Notes: generated by a model from the sequence alone, not told the origin. A DNA stretch of 64,000 nt from JAVMKJ01 sp031732855 (GCA_031732855.1 JAVMKJ010000112.1:1-64000); one strand, 5' to 3'; positions 25,820 to 35,131 are shown, counted from the stretch's first letter. Numbers and translations: made by a program.

Positions 25820-26416
25820 ATGGCCGATCGAACCGACCAATCCGATTCCGGCATGTTCGATATCGAACTGCTGCTCAAACAGGCGCGCACCTATCTGGCC
25901 TTCGGCGAACAAACTCGCCAGTTCGCCGAGCGGTTTCAGGACACCCTCCGCGATGAAGCCGACTGGGACGCGGCCCTGCGCCGGCATTTCGACCAGTTCC
26001 GGGAGACCATCGCCCAGTCCGCCACCGATCCGGGCGCCAACCCGGAACTGGCCCAACTGTGGACTCTGAGCCTGGATACCTGGCGGCAGGCCACCACCAC
26101 GCTGGGAATGTCCATCCCCGCGCCGGATGACCGGAACGCCGCCGCCTGGGGAGCTTATCAGCGTACCCAGAACGAATATCTCGAACTCCTGCGGCGGGCG
26201 GCCCTGGAGGCGCTGGATCTGATGGAACAACGGCTCGGCGAGCGGGCGACCGCGGGTGAATCGGTCGGGAGCCTGCGCGAGTTGTACAACCTGTGGGTGG
26301 ACTGCAACGAAGAAACCTACGGCAGGATGCTGCGCGGTTCGGAATACAGCGATATCAGTGGTCGCCTGTTCAACGCCCTGTTCGCCTGCTACTCGAAAGG
26401 TGAGGCTCGCTCGTGA
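25820..26416 (+). CDS. phaE: Class III PHA synthase subunit PhaE (short form)
   Basis: 198 aa. The conserved C-terminal part LRELYNLWVDCNEETYGRML and the following GRLFNAL identify PhaE, the partner subunit required for PhaC activity on the granule surface. At 198 aa it is much shorter than the Allochromatium vinosum subunit (about 357 aa): most of the central region is missing, while the ends are preserved and in frame. Its stop overlaps the phaC GTG start (GTGA), so the two subunits are translationally coupled. Confidence 0.85.
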   Translation: MADRTDQSDSGMFDIELLLKQARTYLAFGEQTRQFAERFQDTLRDEADWDAALRRHFDQFRETIAQSATDPGANPELAQLWTLSLDTWRQATTTLGMSIPAPDDRNAAAWGAYQRTQNEYLELLRRAALEALDLMEQRLGERATAGESVGSLRELYNLWVDCNEETYGRMLRGSEYSDISGRLFNALFACYSKGEARS

Positions 26417-27468
26417 TCAACCTCAGCCCCGAACAGATCGCCGCGGAACTCCAGGGCTTTAGCGCCCGGATAGCGCAGGGTGCCCGAATGCTGGGCGAAG
26501 TGGGCGAGATCGAAACCGGCGTGTCGCCCCGGGATCCGATCCACCGGGAAGACAAGCTCACGCTGTACCGCTACCAGCCCCGGGTCGCGGAACCGCATCC
26601 GGTGCCTCTGCTGATCGTTTACGCCCTGGTCAACCGGCCCTACATGATGGATTTGCAGGAAGACCGTTCCATGATCCGGGGGCTGCTGGACGCCGGGCTG
26701 GACGTCTACCTGATCGACTGGGGCTATGCCGATGCCGGCGACCGGCATCTGACGCTGGGAGACTACGTCCATCGCTACATCGGCCATTGCGTGGACGTTT
26801 TGCGCGAGCGCGGCGGGCTGGACGCGATCAATCTGTTGGGGGTGTGCCAGGGCGGCGCGCTGAGCCTGTGCTTCGCCGCCCTCTACCCGGAGAAGATCCG
26901 CAATCTGGTCACCATGGTGACGCCAGTCGATTTCCACACCCCGGACAACCTGCTCACTCACCTGATCCGGCACGTGGACGTTGATTTGCTGGTGGATACC
27001 TTCGGCAACCTGCCGGGCCAGTTGCTGAACTTCACCTTCCTGTCCCTGAGCCCGTTCCGGCTGACCGGGCAAAAGTACGTGGATCTGGTGGATATCCTGG
27101 ACGATGCCCAGGCGCTGAAGAATTTTCTGCGGATGGAGAAGTGGATCTTCGACAGCCCCGATCAGGCCGGCGAGGCGTTCCGCCAGTTCGCCAAGGAGTT
27201 CTTTCAGCAGAACAAGTTGGCCAAGGGGGAGGTGGTGATCGGCGATCGGCGGGTCGATCTGGGTAAGGTCACCATGCCGGTGCTGAACGTGTATGCAACC
27301 CAGGATCATCTGGTGCCGCCCGCCGCTTCCAAGGCTCTCGCCGAATGTTGCGGCAGCCGGGACTACTCGGAATTTTCCTTCAAGGGCGGGCACATCGGTA
27401 TTTACGTCAGCGCCCGCGCCCAGCGCGAGGTTCCGACGACCATCGCGTCCTGGCTGCTGGCGCGCTAG
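26413..27468 (+). CDS. phaC: Class III poly(R)-hydroxyalkanoate synthase subunit PhaC
   Basis: 351 aa, GTG start overlapping phaE. It polymerises (R)-3-hydroxyacyl-CoA into PHA. The lipase-like box GVCQGG contains catalytic Cys145; the catalytic Asp is in TQDHLVPP (near residue 297) and the His in KGGHIGIY (near residue 325). The length of about 350 aa is typical for class III rather than class I synthases. It ends 52 nt from the phaR stop codon in convergent orientation. Confidence 0.95.
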   Translation: MINLSPEQIAAELQGFSARIAQGARMLGEVGEIETGVSPRDPIHREDKLTLYRYQPRVAEPHPVPLLIVYALVNRPYMMDLQEDRSMIRGLLDAGLDVYLIDWGYADAGDRHLTLGDYVHRYIGHCVDVLRERGGLDAINLLGVCQGGALSLCFAALYPEKIRNLVTMVTPVDFHTPDNLLTHLIRHVDVDLLVDTFGNLPGQLLNFTFLSLSPFRLTGQKYVDLVDILDDAQALKNFLRMEKWIFDSPDQAGEAFRQFAKEFFQQNKLAKGEVVIGDRRVDLGKVTMPVLNVYATQDHLVPPAASKALAECCGSRDYSEFSFKGGHIGIYVSARAQREVPTTIASWLLAR

Positions 27469-27520
27469 GGGCATCGATCTCGCGTGCCACCGCGATGGGC
27501 GGTCGAGTCACCCGGGGTAA

Positions 27521-28090
27521 TCAGCCGTCCCGGTCCTTCCTGACTTTTCGTTCCTTCGCGGTTTTTTCCCGTTCGACGACCGGGTTCGGATTGTTGGGTT
27601 GAGCGGTTTGCTGGGACGAAGGGGCCGGGTCGGCGGCGGTCGCCAAGGGATTGAACGGCTTCTGGAGCTGCTCGTTGACGTTCTTCCACAGCGTCAGGTT
27701 GTGTTCCACCAGCTCGGTCATCATCGCCAGCGGATTCTTGCCGATGAACGTGCGCATCTGTTCCCGAAACAGGTGCTGCTGATCCACGAACGCCTGCAGG
27801 CTTTTTTCCAGATAGTTGCCCATCATGCCCTGCAGCGTGTCGCCGTAGAATCGGATGATGTGCGCCAGCACGTCCGAGGTGAAGATCGGAGTGCCCTGCT
27901 CTTCCTGTTCGCTGATGATTTGCAGAAGGATCCCGCGCGTGATGTCGGTATTGGTCCGGGCATCGATGACATGGAAATTGGCGCGGTCCAGCACCAGTTG
28001 CTTGACATCCTCGAGGGTGATGTAGCTGCTGATGGCCGTATCGTAAAGACGGCGATTCGGGTATTTCTTGATGACGCGCGGTTCGCTCAT
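27521..28090 (-). CDS. phaR: PHA synthesis repressor PhaR
   Basis: 189 aa. The N-terminal KKYPNRRLYDT motif is the PHB_acc_N DNA-binding domain, followed by PHB_acc repeats that sense PHA granules. The C-terminal 40 residues are polar and Pro/Asn/Lys-rich. PhaR represses phasin and other pha genes and is released when polymer binds it. It is last in the phaA-phaB-phaR operon. A matching PhaR-type CTGC-N3-GCAG box lies upstream of phaA, suggesting autoregulation of this operon. Confidence 0.93.
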   Translation of the reverse strand: MSEPRVIKKYPNRRLYDTAISSYITLEDVKQLVLDRANFHVIDARTNTDITRGILLQIISEQEEQGTPIFTSDVLAHIIRFYGDTLQGMMGNYLEKSLQAFVDQQHLFREQMRTFIGKNPLAMMTELVEHNLTLWKNVNEQLQKPFNPLATAADPAPSSQQTAQPNNPNPVVEREKTAKERKVRKDRDG

Positions 28091-28152
28091 GGCAGGCGTA
28101 TGTTGGAACGGCGCGGCGCAGGCCTTCCCGGCGGCGCCGCGCGGTTCGGGAC

Positions 28153-28896
28153 TTAGTGGTAATAGAGACCGCCGTTGACGGTAATATCCTCGCCGGTGAT
28201 GTAGCCGGCATCGTCGGCGGCCAGGAAGGCGACGGTACGCGCGATCTCGGAGGGTTCGCCCAGCCGGGCCGCCGGAATGCCGGCGATAACCTTCTGCAGG
28301 ACGTCCTCACGGATGGCCCGCACCATTTCGGTGCCGATGTAGCCCGGAGAAATGGAGTTGACCGTCACGCCCTTCTTGACGCACTCTTGCGCCAGCGCCT
28401 TGTTGAAGCCGTAGACCGCCGACTTGGTGGCGGAATAGTTGCTCTGGCCGGCCTGGCCCCTGAGGCCGTTCACCGACGCGATGTTGATGATGCGGCCCCA
28501 GCCCCGCCCGACCATCCCTTCATAGACCTGCTTGGTCATGTTGAAGAGGCTGTACAGGTTGGTCTTGAGAACCGCGTCCCACTGCTCGGGCGTCATCTTG
28601 TGGAACATGGCGTCGCGGGTGATGCCGGCATTGTTGACCAGGATTTCGATCGGGCCGATTTCGGCTTCGATCTTCTTGCACACCTCGGCGCAGGAATTGA
28701 AGTCGGTGACATCGGCCAGATAGACCGGAATATCGAGGCCTTCCGCCTTACGGGCGGCCTTCCACTTGTCGACGACCTCCTGGCTGAGGCCGTTGTAATC
28801 GACCGCAACGGCGCGGCGACCCTGTTCGATCAGCGCCTTGCACATGGCCGTGCCCAGACCACCGATACCACCGGTAACGACTGCGACTTTCGACAT
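28153..28896 (-). CDS. phaB: Acetoacetyl-CoA reductase PhaB
   Basis: 247 aa, short-chain dehydrogenase. It reduces acetoacetyl-CoA to (R)-3-hydroxybutyryl-CoA with NADPH, supplying monomers to PhaC. The cofactor motif TGGIGGLG is at residue 8, NNAG near residue 88, and the catalytic Ser/Tyr/Lys set includes NYSATKSA near residue 152. It starts 31 nt after phaA and ends 62 nt before phaR. Confidence 0.94.
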   Translation of the reverse strand: MSKVAVVTGGIGGLGTAMCKALIEQGRRAVAVDYNGLSQEVVDKWKAARKAEGLDIPVYLADVTDFNSCAEVCKKIEAEIGPIEILVNNAGITRDAMFHKMTPEQWDAVLKTNLYSLFNMTKQVYEGMVGRGWGRIINIASVNGLRGQAGQSNYSATKSAVYGFNKALAQECVKKGVTVNSISPGYIGTEMVRAIREDVLQKVIAGIPAARLGEPSEIARTVAFLAADDAGYITGEDITVNGGLYYH

Positions 28897-28927
28897 GAAA
28901 CTCCCTCCTCGGGTTTGTGGTTATGAA

Positions 28928-30112
28928 TCAAGCGCGTTCGACGGCCAGGGCGACCCCTTGGCCGCCGCCGATGCACAGGGTCGCGAGACCCTTTCTGGCG
29001 TCACGGCGGACCATTTCGTGGAGCAGAGTCACCAGGATGCGGCAGCCGGAGGCGCCGATCGGATGGCCCAGCGCGATGGCGCCGCCGTTGACATTCACTT
29101 TGCCGGTATCCCAGCCCATTTCCCGGTCGACGGAAATCGCCTGCGCGGCGAACGCCTCGTTGGATTCGATCAGATCGAGCTGATCCACGGTCCAGCCGGC
29201 TTTCTTCAGGCAGGCGCGGGAGGCCGGAATCGGGCCGGTGCCCATGATCTGCGGATCGACGCCGGCCTTGGCGTAGGCGGCGATGCGGGCCAGCGGTCGG
29301 AGACCGAGTTCGCGGGCGGCGCGGGCGGTCATGACCAGGACGGCGGCGGCGCCGTCGTTGATGCCGGAGGCGTTGCCGGCCGTCACGCTGCCGTCCTGCT
29401 TGAACGCGGGCCGCAGCTTGGCCAGCGCTTCGGCGGTGGTGTTCGCGCGCGGGAATTCGTCGGTGTCGAACACGACCGGATCGCCCTTGCGCTGCGGAAT
29501 CTGGATCGGGACGATTTCATCCTTGAACCGGCCGTCGCGGATGGCGGCGACGGCCTTGGCCTGGGAGGCGGCGGCGAAGGCGTCCTGATCTTCGCGGGAG
29601 ATGCCCCACCGGGCGGCGATGTTCTCGGTGGTGATGCCCATGTGGTAATGATTGATGGCGCACAGCAGGCCTTCGCTCAGCATCGAATCGACCAGCCTGG
29701 CGTCGCCCATGGTGGTGCCGCGCCGCGATCCGAGCAGCAGGTGGGGCGACAGGCTCATGCTCTCCTGTCCTCCGGCGACCACGATCCGGTTGTCGCCGTC
29801 CCGGATGGATTGATAGGCCAGATGAACCGCCTTGAGGCCGCTGCCGCAGACCTTGTTGATGCTCAGGCAGGGTACTTCGATGGGGAGGCCGGCGTTCAGC
29901 GACGCGGTGCGGGCGGGGTTCTGGCCGGTACCGGCGGTTAGGACCTGACCCAGGATGACCTCGTCGATCTGCTCTGGCTTGACTCCGGTTCTCCGCAGCA
30001 AATCCTGGATGATCCTGGCGCCCAGGACGTTCGCCGGTATCGCCGACAGCGAACCCATGAAGTTGCCGATGGCGGTTCTGGCGGCGGCGACGATGACCAC
30101 GTCTTCCATCAA
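28928..30112 (-). CDS. phaA: Acetyl-CoA C-acetyltransferase (beta-ketothiolase) PhaA
   Basis: 394 aa thiolase. It condenses two acetyl-CoA molecules into acetoacetyl-CoA, the first step of PHB synthesis. The acyl-enzyme cysteine is in NKVCGSGLKAV (near residue 90), the His motif in GGAIALGHPIGASG (near residue 350) and the second Cys in CIGGGQG (near residue 380). It is the first gene of the phaA-phaB-phaR operon and is preceded by a promoter-like TTGACA with a PhaR-type box next to it. Confidence 0.95.
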   Translation of the reverse strand: MMEDVVIVAAARTAIGNFMGSLSAIPANVLGARIIQDLLRRTGVKPEQIDEVILGQVLTAGTGQNPARTASLNAGLPIEVPCLSINKVCGSGLKAVHLAYQSIRDGDNRIVVAGGQESMSLSPHLLLGSRRGTTMGDARLVDSMLSEGLLCAINHYHMGITTENIAARWGISREDQDAFAAASQAKAVAAIRDGRFKDEIVPIQIPQRKGDPVVFDTDEFPRANTTAEALAKLRPAFKQDGSVTAGNASGINDGAAAVLVMTARAARELGLRPLARIAAYAKAGVDPQIMGTGPIPASRACLKKAGWTVDQLDLIESNEAFAAQAISVDREMGWDTGKVNVNGGAIALGHPIGASGCRILVTLLHEMVRRDARKGLATLCIGGGQGVALAVERA

Positions 30113-30318
30113 CTTAACCTCCGATAGCCTTTAAAAATACGAAAAACGCAATTATTGCTTGGAAAGGCGCCTTGTATCGTGAAAGACGGCGCATGGACGG
30201 CGAGGATGAGGAGACGAGCACACCCGGGCACCATGCCGTTACGACGGTTGCTTCCGTGGAAGCCGCTAAGGAGTTCCCAGTAATTTAAGCGCAGCATATT
30301 GAAGCTTGCCATAATTCT

Positions 30319-30339
30319 TGTCAACTTTCTGCATTGCAG
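30319..30339 (-). promoter_or_regulatory. Putative phaA promoter -35 element with PhaR-type operator
   Basis: On the minus strand a perfect -35 hexamer TTGACA occupies 30324-30319, and an interrupted palindrome CTGC-ATT-GCAG occupies 30329-30339 just upstream of it. CTGC-N3/4-GCAG is the box described for PhaR in alphaproteobacteria. A good -10 is not obvious: CAATAT at 17-nt spacing or TATGCT at 20 nt are the candidates. The start codon of phaA is about 200 nt downstream. The rest of 30113-30405 holds no convincing gene. Confidence 0.5.
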
Positions 30340-30405
30340 CATAACCCCGCGAGGTCCCCCGTCGTCGAGCTCCGGCTGTGGGGTGCCGCGCCAGGCATCA
30401 GCCTT

Positions 30406-31419
30406 TCAAGGGTGGGGGATTTTCGGAACCGGTAGCAACTCGAACTGCACCAGAAGGGTCGACTGCCAGGAATTGCAGTTGTCGTCGCTGACCATGAAAA
30501 ACCGCCGATCCCGGAAGCGGGTCAGCCCTTCGAAATTGTCCAGCAACCAGCCCTGACCGCTGTCGAGAACCGCCACGTCGGCGACCGACAGTGGCGCCGC
30601 CGTCTGCGTTGCCGGCAGCTCGGTCCGACGCAGGCTGATGACGAGGGGACGCAGGGGGGCGACAAACGCGCGCTCGAGCGCGAGCAGGCTGCCATCCGGG
30701 AGCGCTTCCATGGCCACCAGGGCGCTGCCGGGGGCGGGACCGAGTGGATAAATCCAGAAATGGCCATTGCCGGCGAAGATGCGGATCTGCCCGGGTGGGT
30801 CGCCGCGCAGCGGTGTTTCGGACCCGACCAGCACGCCCCAGCGCGGATCGATGGTGACCGATTCGAGCATCTGGTTGGGATCGTGGTAGTTGCGGACATC
30901 GCGCAGCAGAGGGGGAATCGTTTCCTCGCCCCGCCACCGGCCGTCAGGGCTGTAGCGTACTACCCGGGGTTTGCCCTCGAACGAAACCAGCAACTCCGTA
31001 TCCGTCGGTATTCCGTTATCGCCGTTGCGGATGGCCAGACCTTCGGAATCACTGAACGGTGGTCGCAGCGGTTTGTCGATTTGGTCCCGCAAAGGATAGG
31101 CGGTCACCAGCCACGCTCCGATCAGATACCCGGATGAGTCGAATTTCGGCCGCAGATGGAATACGGCGCCCTCATCGGAAAGTGCGTACAACAATCCCGC
31201 ATCCTCGTCCCAGGCCAGCCCCGACAGGCCGCACAGCCGCAGGCCATCGATTGGAGTGTTGCTCAGTCGCAAGGCGCCGAGAAACCGGATTCCCGCATGG
31301 ATATCGCCGGGGCCGACCGCGTCCGCCAGCGAAATGGGTTCCGCCCGGAACTCGGCGGTGGCGCAGGCGCTGCCATGCAATCCGATCGCTATCGCAAGGA
31401 CGCTTAAGAAACGGGACAT
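30406..31419 (-). CDS. Secreted phytase-like esterase (PF13449-type)
   Basis: 337 aa. A signal peptide of about 20 residues (MSRFLSVLAIAIGLHGSACA) precedes a beta-propeller-like body. It has LCGLSGLAWDEDAGLLYALSDEG near residue 55, DSEGLAI near residue 115, and ESVTIDPRWGVLVGSE near residue 177. These segments fit the 'esterase-like activity of phytase' family, whose true substrates are mostly unknown. The start at 31419 is chosen for the signal peptide; an upstream in-frame start at 31473 would bury it. Confidence 0.8.
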   Translation of the reverse strand: MSRFLSVLAIAIGLHGSACATAEFRAEPISLADAVGPGDIHAGIRFLGALRLSNTPIDGLRLCGLSGLAWDEDAGLLYALSDEGAVFHLRPKFDSSGYLIGAWLVTAYPLRDQIDKPLRPPFSDSEGLAIRNGDNGIPTDTELLVSFEGKPRVVRYSPDGRWRGEETIPPLLRDVRNYHDPNQMLESVTIDPRWGVLVGSETPLRGDPPGQIRIFAGNGHFWIYPLGPAPGSALVAMEALPDGSLLALERAFVAPLRPLVISLRRTELPATQTAAPLSVADVAVLDSGQGWLLDNFEGLTRFRDRRFFMVSDDNCNSWQSTLLVQFELLPVPKIPHP

Positions 31420-31571
31420 GAACGCTCCGGACAGCCACGATGGCGACGATGACAAGGCCGACCATGTTACCATTTCAAAATGCGTTCGCGGCTTCCGGTT
31501 GCGCGGGCGCTCGCCAACCTCAACCCTTCCCCCTTCGCGGGAATCCGCGTCCGAACGACGAAGGCAGAGAC

Positions 31572-32882
31572 ATGAACGTACCGGTCTGGAACCCGGCGAT
31601 TGAATTCATGGATCGAGATGCGTTGGAACGGCTGCAACTCGCCAATCTGCGCAAGACGGTCGAATGGGCGTTGAAGACGCCGTTTTATCGACGCCGGCTG
31701 GCCGAGGTCGGGTTGGTCCATCCGGAGGACATCATCGGCCTGCGGGATTTGCGGAATCTCCCCTTTACCACCAAGGACGACCTGCGCGAAGCTTATCCCG
31801 ATGGCCTGCTGGCGGTCGATCTGGAGCAGGTGGTGCGCTTGCACACCTCCAGCGGCACCACCGGCATGCCGACCGTGATCTATCACACCCAACGGGATCT
31901 CGACGGCTGGACCGAACTGGTCGCCCGCTGCATCGCCGCCACCGGCGCCACCGCCCGCGACGTGTTCCAGAACATGACCAGCTACGGGCTGTTCACCGGA
32001 GGATTGGGTTTGCATTACGGCGCGGAGCGGGTCGGAATGCTGGTAATCCCGGCCAGTTCCGGCAATACCAGCCGTCAGATTCAATTGATGAGAAATTTCC
32101 GGACCAGCGTGGTCCATGCCACCCCCAGCTATCTGCTGCACCTGCACGCATCCCTGGTGGAAGAGGACGTGTCCTCGAACCAGCTTTGCCTGCGCAAGGC
32201 CTTCATCGGCGCCGAACCGCACTCCGAACAGACCCGTCGCAAGATCGAGGATTTGTTCGGGATCGAGGCTTATAACTCCTATGGCCTGAGCGAGATGAAC
32301 GGTCCCGGCGTCGCTTTCGAGTGCGTTTACAAGACCGGCCTGCATCTTTGGGAGGACGCCTACATCCTCGAGATAATCGATCCTCGAACCTTGCAGCCCC
32401 GCGCCGAGGAGGAAGACGGGGAAATCGTGTTGACCACCCTGCAGCGACAGGCCACGCCGCTGTTGCGCTACCGGACTCGCGATCTGTCCCACCTCGTGGG
32501 CGGCAACTGTCCCTGCGGGCGAGGGCATCGCCGACTGGCCCGGATCAAGGGTCGCAGCGACGACATGCTGATCATCAACGGCGTCAACGTTTTTCCATCC
32601 CAGATCGAGGACGTGTTGATGAAGGTGCCGGAAGTGGGCACCAATTATCTCATTCAGGTCGAGAAGCGAGGATCGCTGGACCGGCTGGTGGTCAAGACCG
32701 AGATTTACGCCAAGCTGTTCACCGGCGATCCGCGGACGCTGGACGATCTGCGCGAGCGCATCGGCGAACTGTTGCGTTCGGCCATTCTGGTCAAGCCGGC
32801 GGTCGAACTGCACGAGCCGGGGAGCTTGCCGGTGTCCGAGGGGAAGGCCAAACGGGTCGCGGATTTGCGGCCCGCGTTCTGA
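31572..32882 (+). CDS. Phenylacetate-CoA ligase-like (PaaK family) enzyme
   Basis: 436 aa adenylate-forming enzyme. The AMP-binding loop SSGTTGMPT is at about residue 93, the YNSYGLSEMNGPG motif at about residue 235, and the YRTRDLS motif at about residue 303. The C-terminal lid contains GRSDDMLIINGVNVFPSQIE. It would activate an aromatic or related acid to its CoA thioester. A two-ACT-domain protein follows after 22 nt, a conserved pairing also seen in bacteria and archaea without a full phenylacetate pathway, so the substrate may not be phenylacetate. Confidence 0.88.
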   Translation: MNVPVWNPAIEFMDRDALERLQLANLRKTVEWALKTPFYRRRLAEVGLVHPEDIIGLRDLRNLPFTTKDDLREAYPDGLLAVDLEQVVRLHTSSGTTGMPTVIYHTQRDLDGWTELVARCIAATGATARDVFQNMTSYGLFTGGLGLHYGAERVGMLVIPASSGNTSRQIQLMRNFRTSVVHATPSYLLHLHASLVEEDVSSNQLCLRKAFIGAEPHSEQTRRKIEDLFGIEAYNSYGLSEMNGPGVAFECVYKTGLHLWEDAYILEIIDPRTLQPRAEEEDGEIVLTTLQRQATPLLRYRTRDLSHLVGGNCPCGRGHRRLARIKGRSDDMLIINGVNVFPSQIEDVLMKVPEVGTNYLIQVEKRGSLDRLVVKTEIYAKLFTGDPRTLDDLRERIGELLRSAILVKPAVELHEPGSLPVSEGKAKRVADLRPAF

Positions 32883-32904
32883 AAACGGGAGCGAGGAATC
32901 CGCC

Positions 32905-33333
32905 ATGACGGAACAGGTCAGCGTCTTCATCGACAACAAACCGGGGCGGCTGAACGCCATCACCGAGGTTCTGCGCGATCACCGAATCGACATCCGGGCG
33001 ATGACCATCGCCGACCATCGGGATTACGGGGTGGCGAAACTGCTGGTGAGCGACCCGCGCGCGGCGCATCGGGTGCTGGTCGAGCAGGGTTTCGCCGCCG
33101 CGCTCAAGCCGGTTCTGGCGGTCGCCATCGAGGACCGGCCGGGTGGTCTGCACGAGTTGCTGGAAATCCTGGCCCGACACCAGATCAACGTGCTGGATGC
33201 CTACGGTTTCGTGGTCGTGCCGGGACAGCGGGCGATCTGGTGCACGGAGGTCGCCGATCCGGCGGAAGCGGCGCGTCTGGTTGGCGCGGCCGGCCTGCGG
33301 GTGCTGGACGACCGCGAGTTCTACCGGTTGTGA
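32905..33333 (+). CDS. Tandem ACT-domain protein
   Basis: 142 aa made of two ACT modules: VSVFIDNKPGRLNAITEVL (residues 5-23) and LAVAIEDRPGGLHELLEIL (residues about 71-89), each with the Gly-Arg/Gly-Leu turn that binds small ligands, often amino acids. It follows the CoA ligase by 22 nt with a good GAGG ribosome site. It may regulate the ligase by sensing an aromatic amino acid or related compound; that role is inferred from gene order only. Confidence 0.85.
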   Translation: MTEQVSVFIDNKPGRLNAITEVLRDHRIDIRAMTIADHRDYGVAKLLVSDPRAAHRVLVEQGFAAALKPVLAVAIEDRPGGLHELLEILARHQINVLDAYGFVVVPGQRAIWCTEVADPAEAARLVGAAGLRVLDDREFYRL

Positions 33334-33360
33334 GCCGCCCGCCGGCGCCGCCGGGCGCGC

Positions 33361-34425
33361 TCACTCGCTGTAGAACCCGCTCTTGAGATACCGATCCCGG
33401 GCGTGGCGCAGCAATACCACGATGACCGCCGCGACCGGCAGAGCCAGCAGGATACCGAAGAAGCCGAACAGGTGGCCGCCGGCCAGTACCGCGAATAGGA
33501 CCGCGACCGGATGCAGGCCGATGCGGTCGCCGACCAGCGCCGGCGTCAGCAGGAAGTCGCTGATCAACTGGCCGGCCCCGAATACGATCAGTACCGGGAT
33601 GATGCTCAGCAAGCTGTGAAACTGAAGCAGCGCGGCGATGCTGGCGACGAGGATGCCGGTGATCAAACCCAGATAGGGCACGAAACTGACCAAGCCGGCC
33701 AGCAGGCCGATCAACAGCGAGGAATCCAGGCCGATGATGGCCAGTCCCACCGAATAAATAACCCCCAACGCCCCCATCACGATGAACTGACCGCGCAGAA
33801 AGGCGCCGATCACCTCGTCCGATTCCCGGGCCAGCTTGCTTGCGGTCGGTTCGATGCGCCGCGGCAGCAGGTCGCGGACCTTGGCGACCAGCAAATCCCA
33901 GTCGCGCAGCAGATAGAAGGTCACCACCGGGATCAGTACCAGATTGGCGAGCCAGACGAAGATTGCGGCGGATGACGCCCGGAACGATTCCAGCAAGCCC
34001 CCGGCCAGATCGCCGATCTCCTGGCTGTACGATAACAACTGAGTGCGCAGGTGACTCAGGTTGAACATTTCCGGGTTGACGCCCAGGGTATCGCGCAGCC
34101 AGGGTAGAATGCTGGTTTGAAACCAGTCGATGTAAGCGGGCAGGCGCTGCATCAGTCCCCTGAACTGATGCGCCGACAGGGGAATCAGCAGCAACAGCAG
34201 CAGCATGAGTCCCAGGATGAGCGCGCCGAACACCAGCGTCACCGCCCAGGACCGTGAAATCTTGCGCGCTTCCAGTCGGTCGATCAGCGGATCGCCCAGA
34301 TAGGCCAGCAGGGCGGCGACCAGGAAGGGCGTCAGCACCGGCGCCAGCAGGTACAGCAAACCGATGGATACCGCCCCGAGGATCAGCCAGAAGCGTGCCT
34401 GCGACTGGCGTTGCGGTTGTTGCAT
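33361..34425 (-). CDS. AI-2E family (PerM/TqsA-type) membrane protein
   Basis: 354 aa with seven or eight hydrophobic helices. It includes the paired N-terminal helices, the amphipathic middle region, and the family-typical VSFVPYLGLITGIL (near residue 246) and GDRIGLHPVAVLFAVLAGG (near residue 298). The family covers TqsA and Na/H antiporter-like proteins. Substrate cannot be told from sequence. It is convergent with the ACT gene; the 27-nt gap holds a GC-rich inverted repeat without a T-run. Confidence 0.85.
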   Translation of the reverse strand: MQQPQRQSQARFWLILGAVSIGLLYLLAPVLTPFLVAALLAYLGDPLIDRLEARKISRSWAVTLVFGALILGLMLLLLLLIPLSAHQFRGLMQRLPAYIDWFQTSILPWLRDTLGVNPEMFNLSHLRTQLLSYSQEIGDLAGGLLESFRASSAAIFVWLANLVLIPVVTFYLLRDWDLLVAKVRDLLPRRIEPTASKLARESDEVIGAFLRGQFIVMGALGVIYSVGLAIIGLDSSLLIGLLAGLVSFVPYLGLITGILVASIAALLQFHSLLSIIPVLIVFGAGQLISDFLLTPALVGDRIGLHPVAVLFAVLAGGHLFGFFGILLALPVAAVIVVLLRHARDRYLKSGFYSE

Positions 34426-34471
34426 CTCTGATGTTTCCTCCGGAGTTCTTCTGGGGATGGGTGGGAACCAT

Positions 34472-35131
34472 TCAATCGTCCGAGCGATGCGGGGGACCGG
34501 TCCGGCGCCGGTTTTTGTGCCAGGTCAGCCGTCCCCACCGCCAAATATAGGCGGCGCCGCTCCAGAGGGTGGTCAGGGCGGTCGCCTGGATCAGGACATC
34601 CAGCAGTCGCTCGGGTAGCCGTGTCATGCCGTAATTGACGATCACCGCGCAGACCAGCGCCAGTTGCATGAGGGTGTTCAGCTTGCTGATCATCAGGGGG
34701 GCGGCCTGGAAACGTTCGACCAGAAAGTGATAGCCGATCGCGCCGCCGACGATCGCCAGATCCCGCAGGATCACCAGGGCCACCAGCCAGCCCGGGAGTT
34801 CGTTCAACCAGCCCAACACCAGGATCGCTCCCATCAGCAGCAGCTTGTCGGCGATCGGATCGAGCAGGCCACCCAGTTCGCTGGTCCAGCCGAAGTACTT
34901 GGCCAGGAAACCATCCAGCGCATCGGAAACGCCCGCGATCGCGAACAGCGTCAGGGCCGCTCCATAACGCTCTTCCAGCAGCAGCCAGAGGAAGGGCGCC
35001 ACGAGCAGAATCCGCAAACCGGTGATGAGATTGGGGATGTCTCGGGCTTTCAAGGGAAACGGTGCCACGGTTTCAGCGCCGTTCGCGTTCGGTTGAGGTG
35101 GAGTTCGGGAATCCCGGCGAAGTTCGAACAT
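34472..35131 (-). CDS. CDP-alcohol phosphatidyltransferase family protein
   Basis: 219 aa integral membrane enzyme. The signature spans SDALDGFLAKYFG through GGLLDPIADK (near residues 73-100), keeping the DG, G and both DxxxD aspartates. Lys stands in the usual DGxxAR arginine position, a variant common in this subfamily. It probably makes phosphatidylglycerophosphate or cardiolipin from CDP-diacylglycerol. The ATG at 35131 is preferred; a TTG at 35149 would add six residues. Its upstream region is shared with the divergent zinc-ribbon gene. Confidence 0.8.
   Translation of the reverse strand: MFELRRDSRTPPQPNANGAETVAPFPLKARDIPNLITGLRILLVAPFLWLLLEERYGAALTLFAIAGVSDALDGFLAKYFGWTSELGGLLDPIADKLLLMGAILVLGWLNELPGWLVALVILRDLAIVGGAIGYHFLVERFQAAPLMISKLNTLMQLALVCAVIVNYGMTRLPERLLDVLIQATALTTLWSGAAYIWRWGRLTWHKNRRRTGPPHRSDD

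Noticed and set aside
30109..30342. A 77-codon frame antisense upstream of phaA
   Set aside because: It spans the putative phaA promoter and PhaR-type box, has no recognisable family, and its composition is unlike neighbouring genes.
33334..33360. Bidirectional terminator between the ACT and AI-2E genes
   Set aside because: A GC-rich inverted repeat exists but no T-run follows on either strand.
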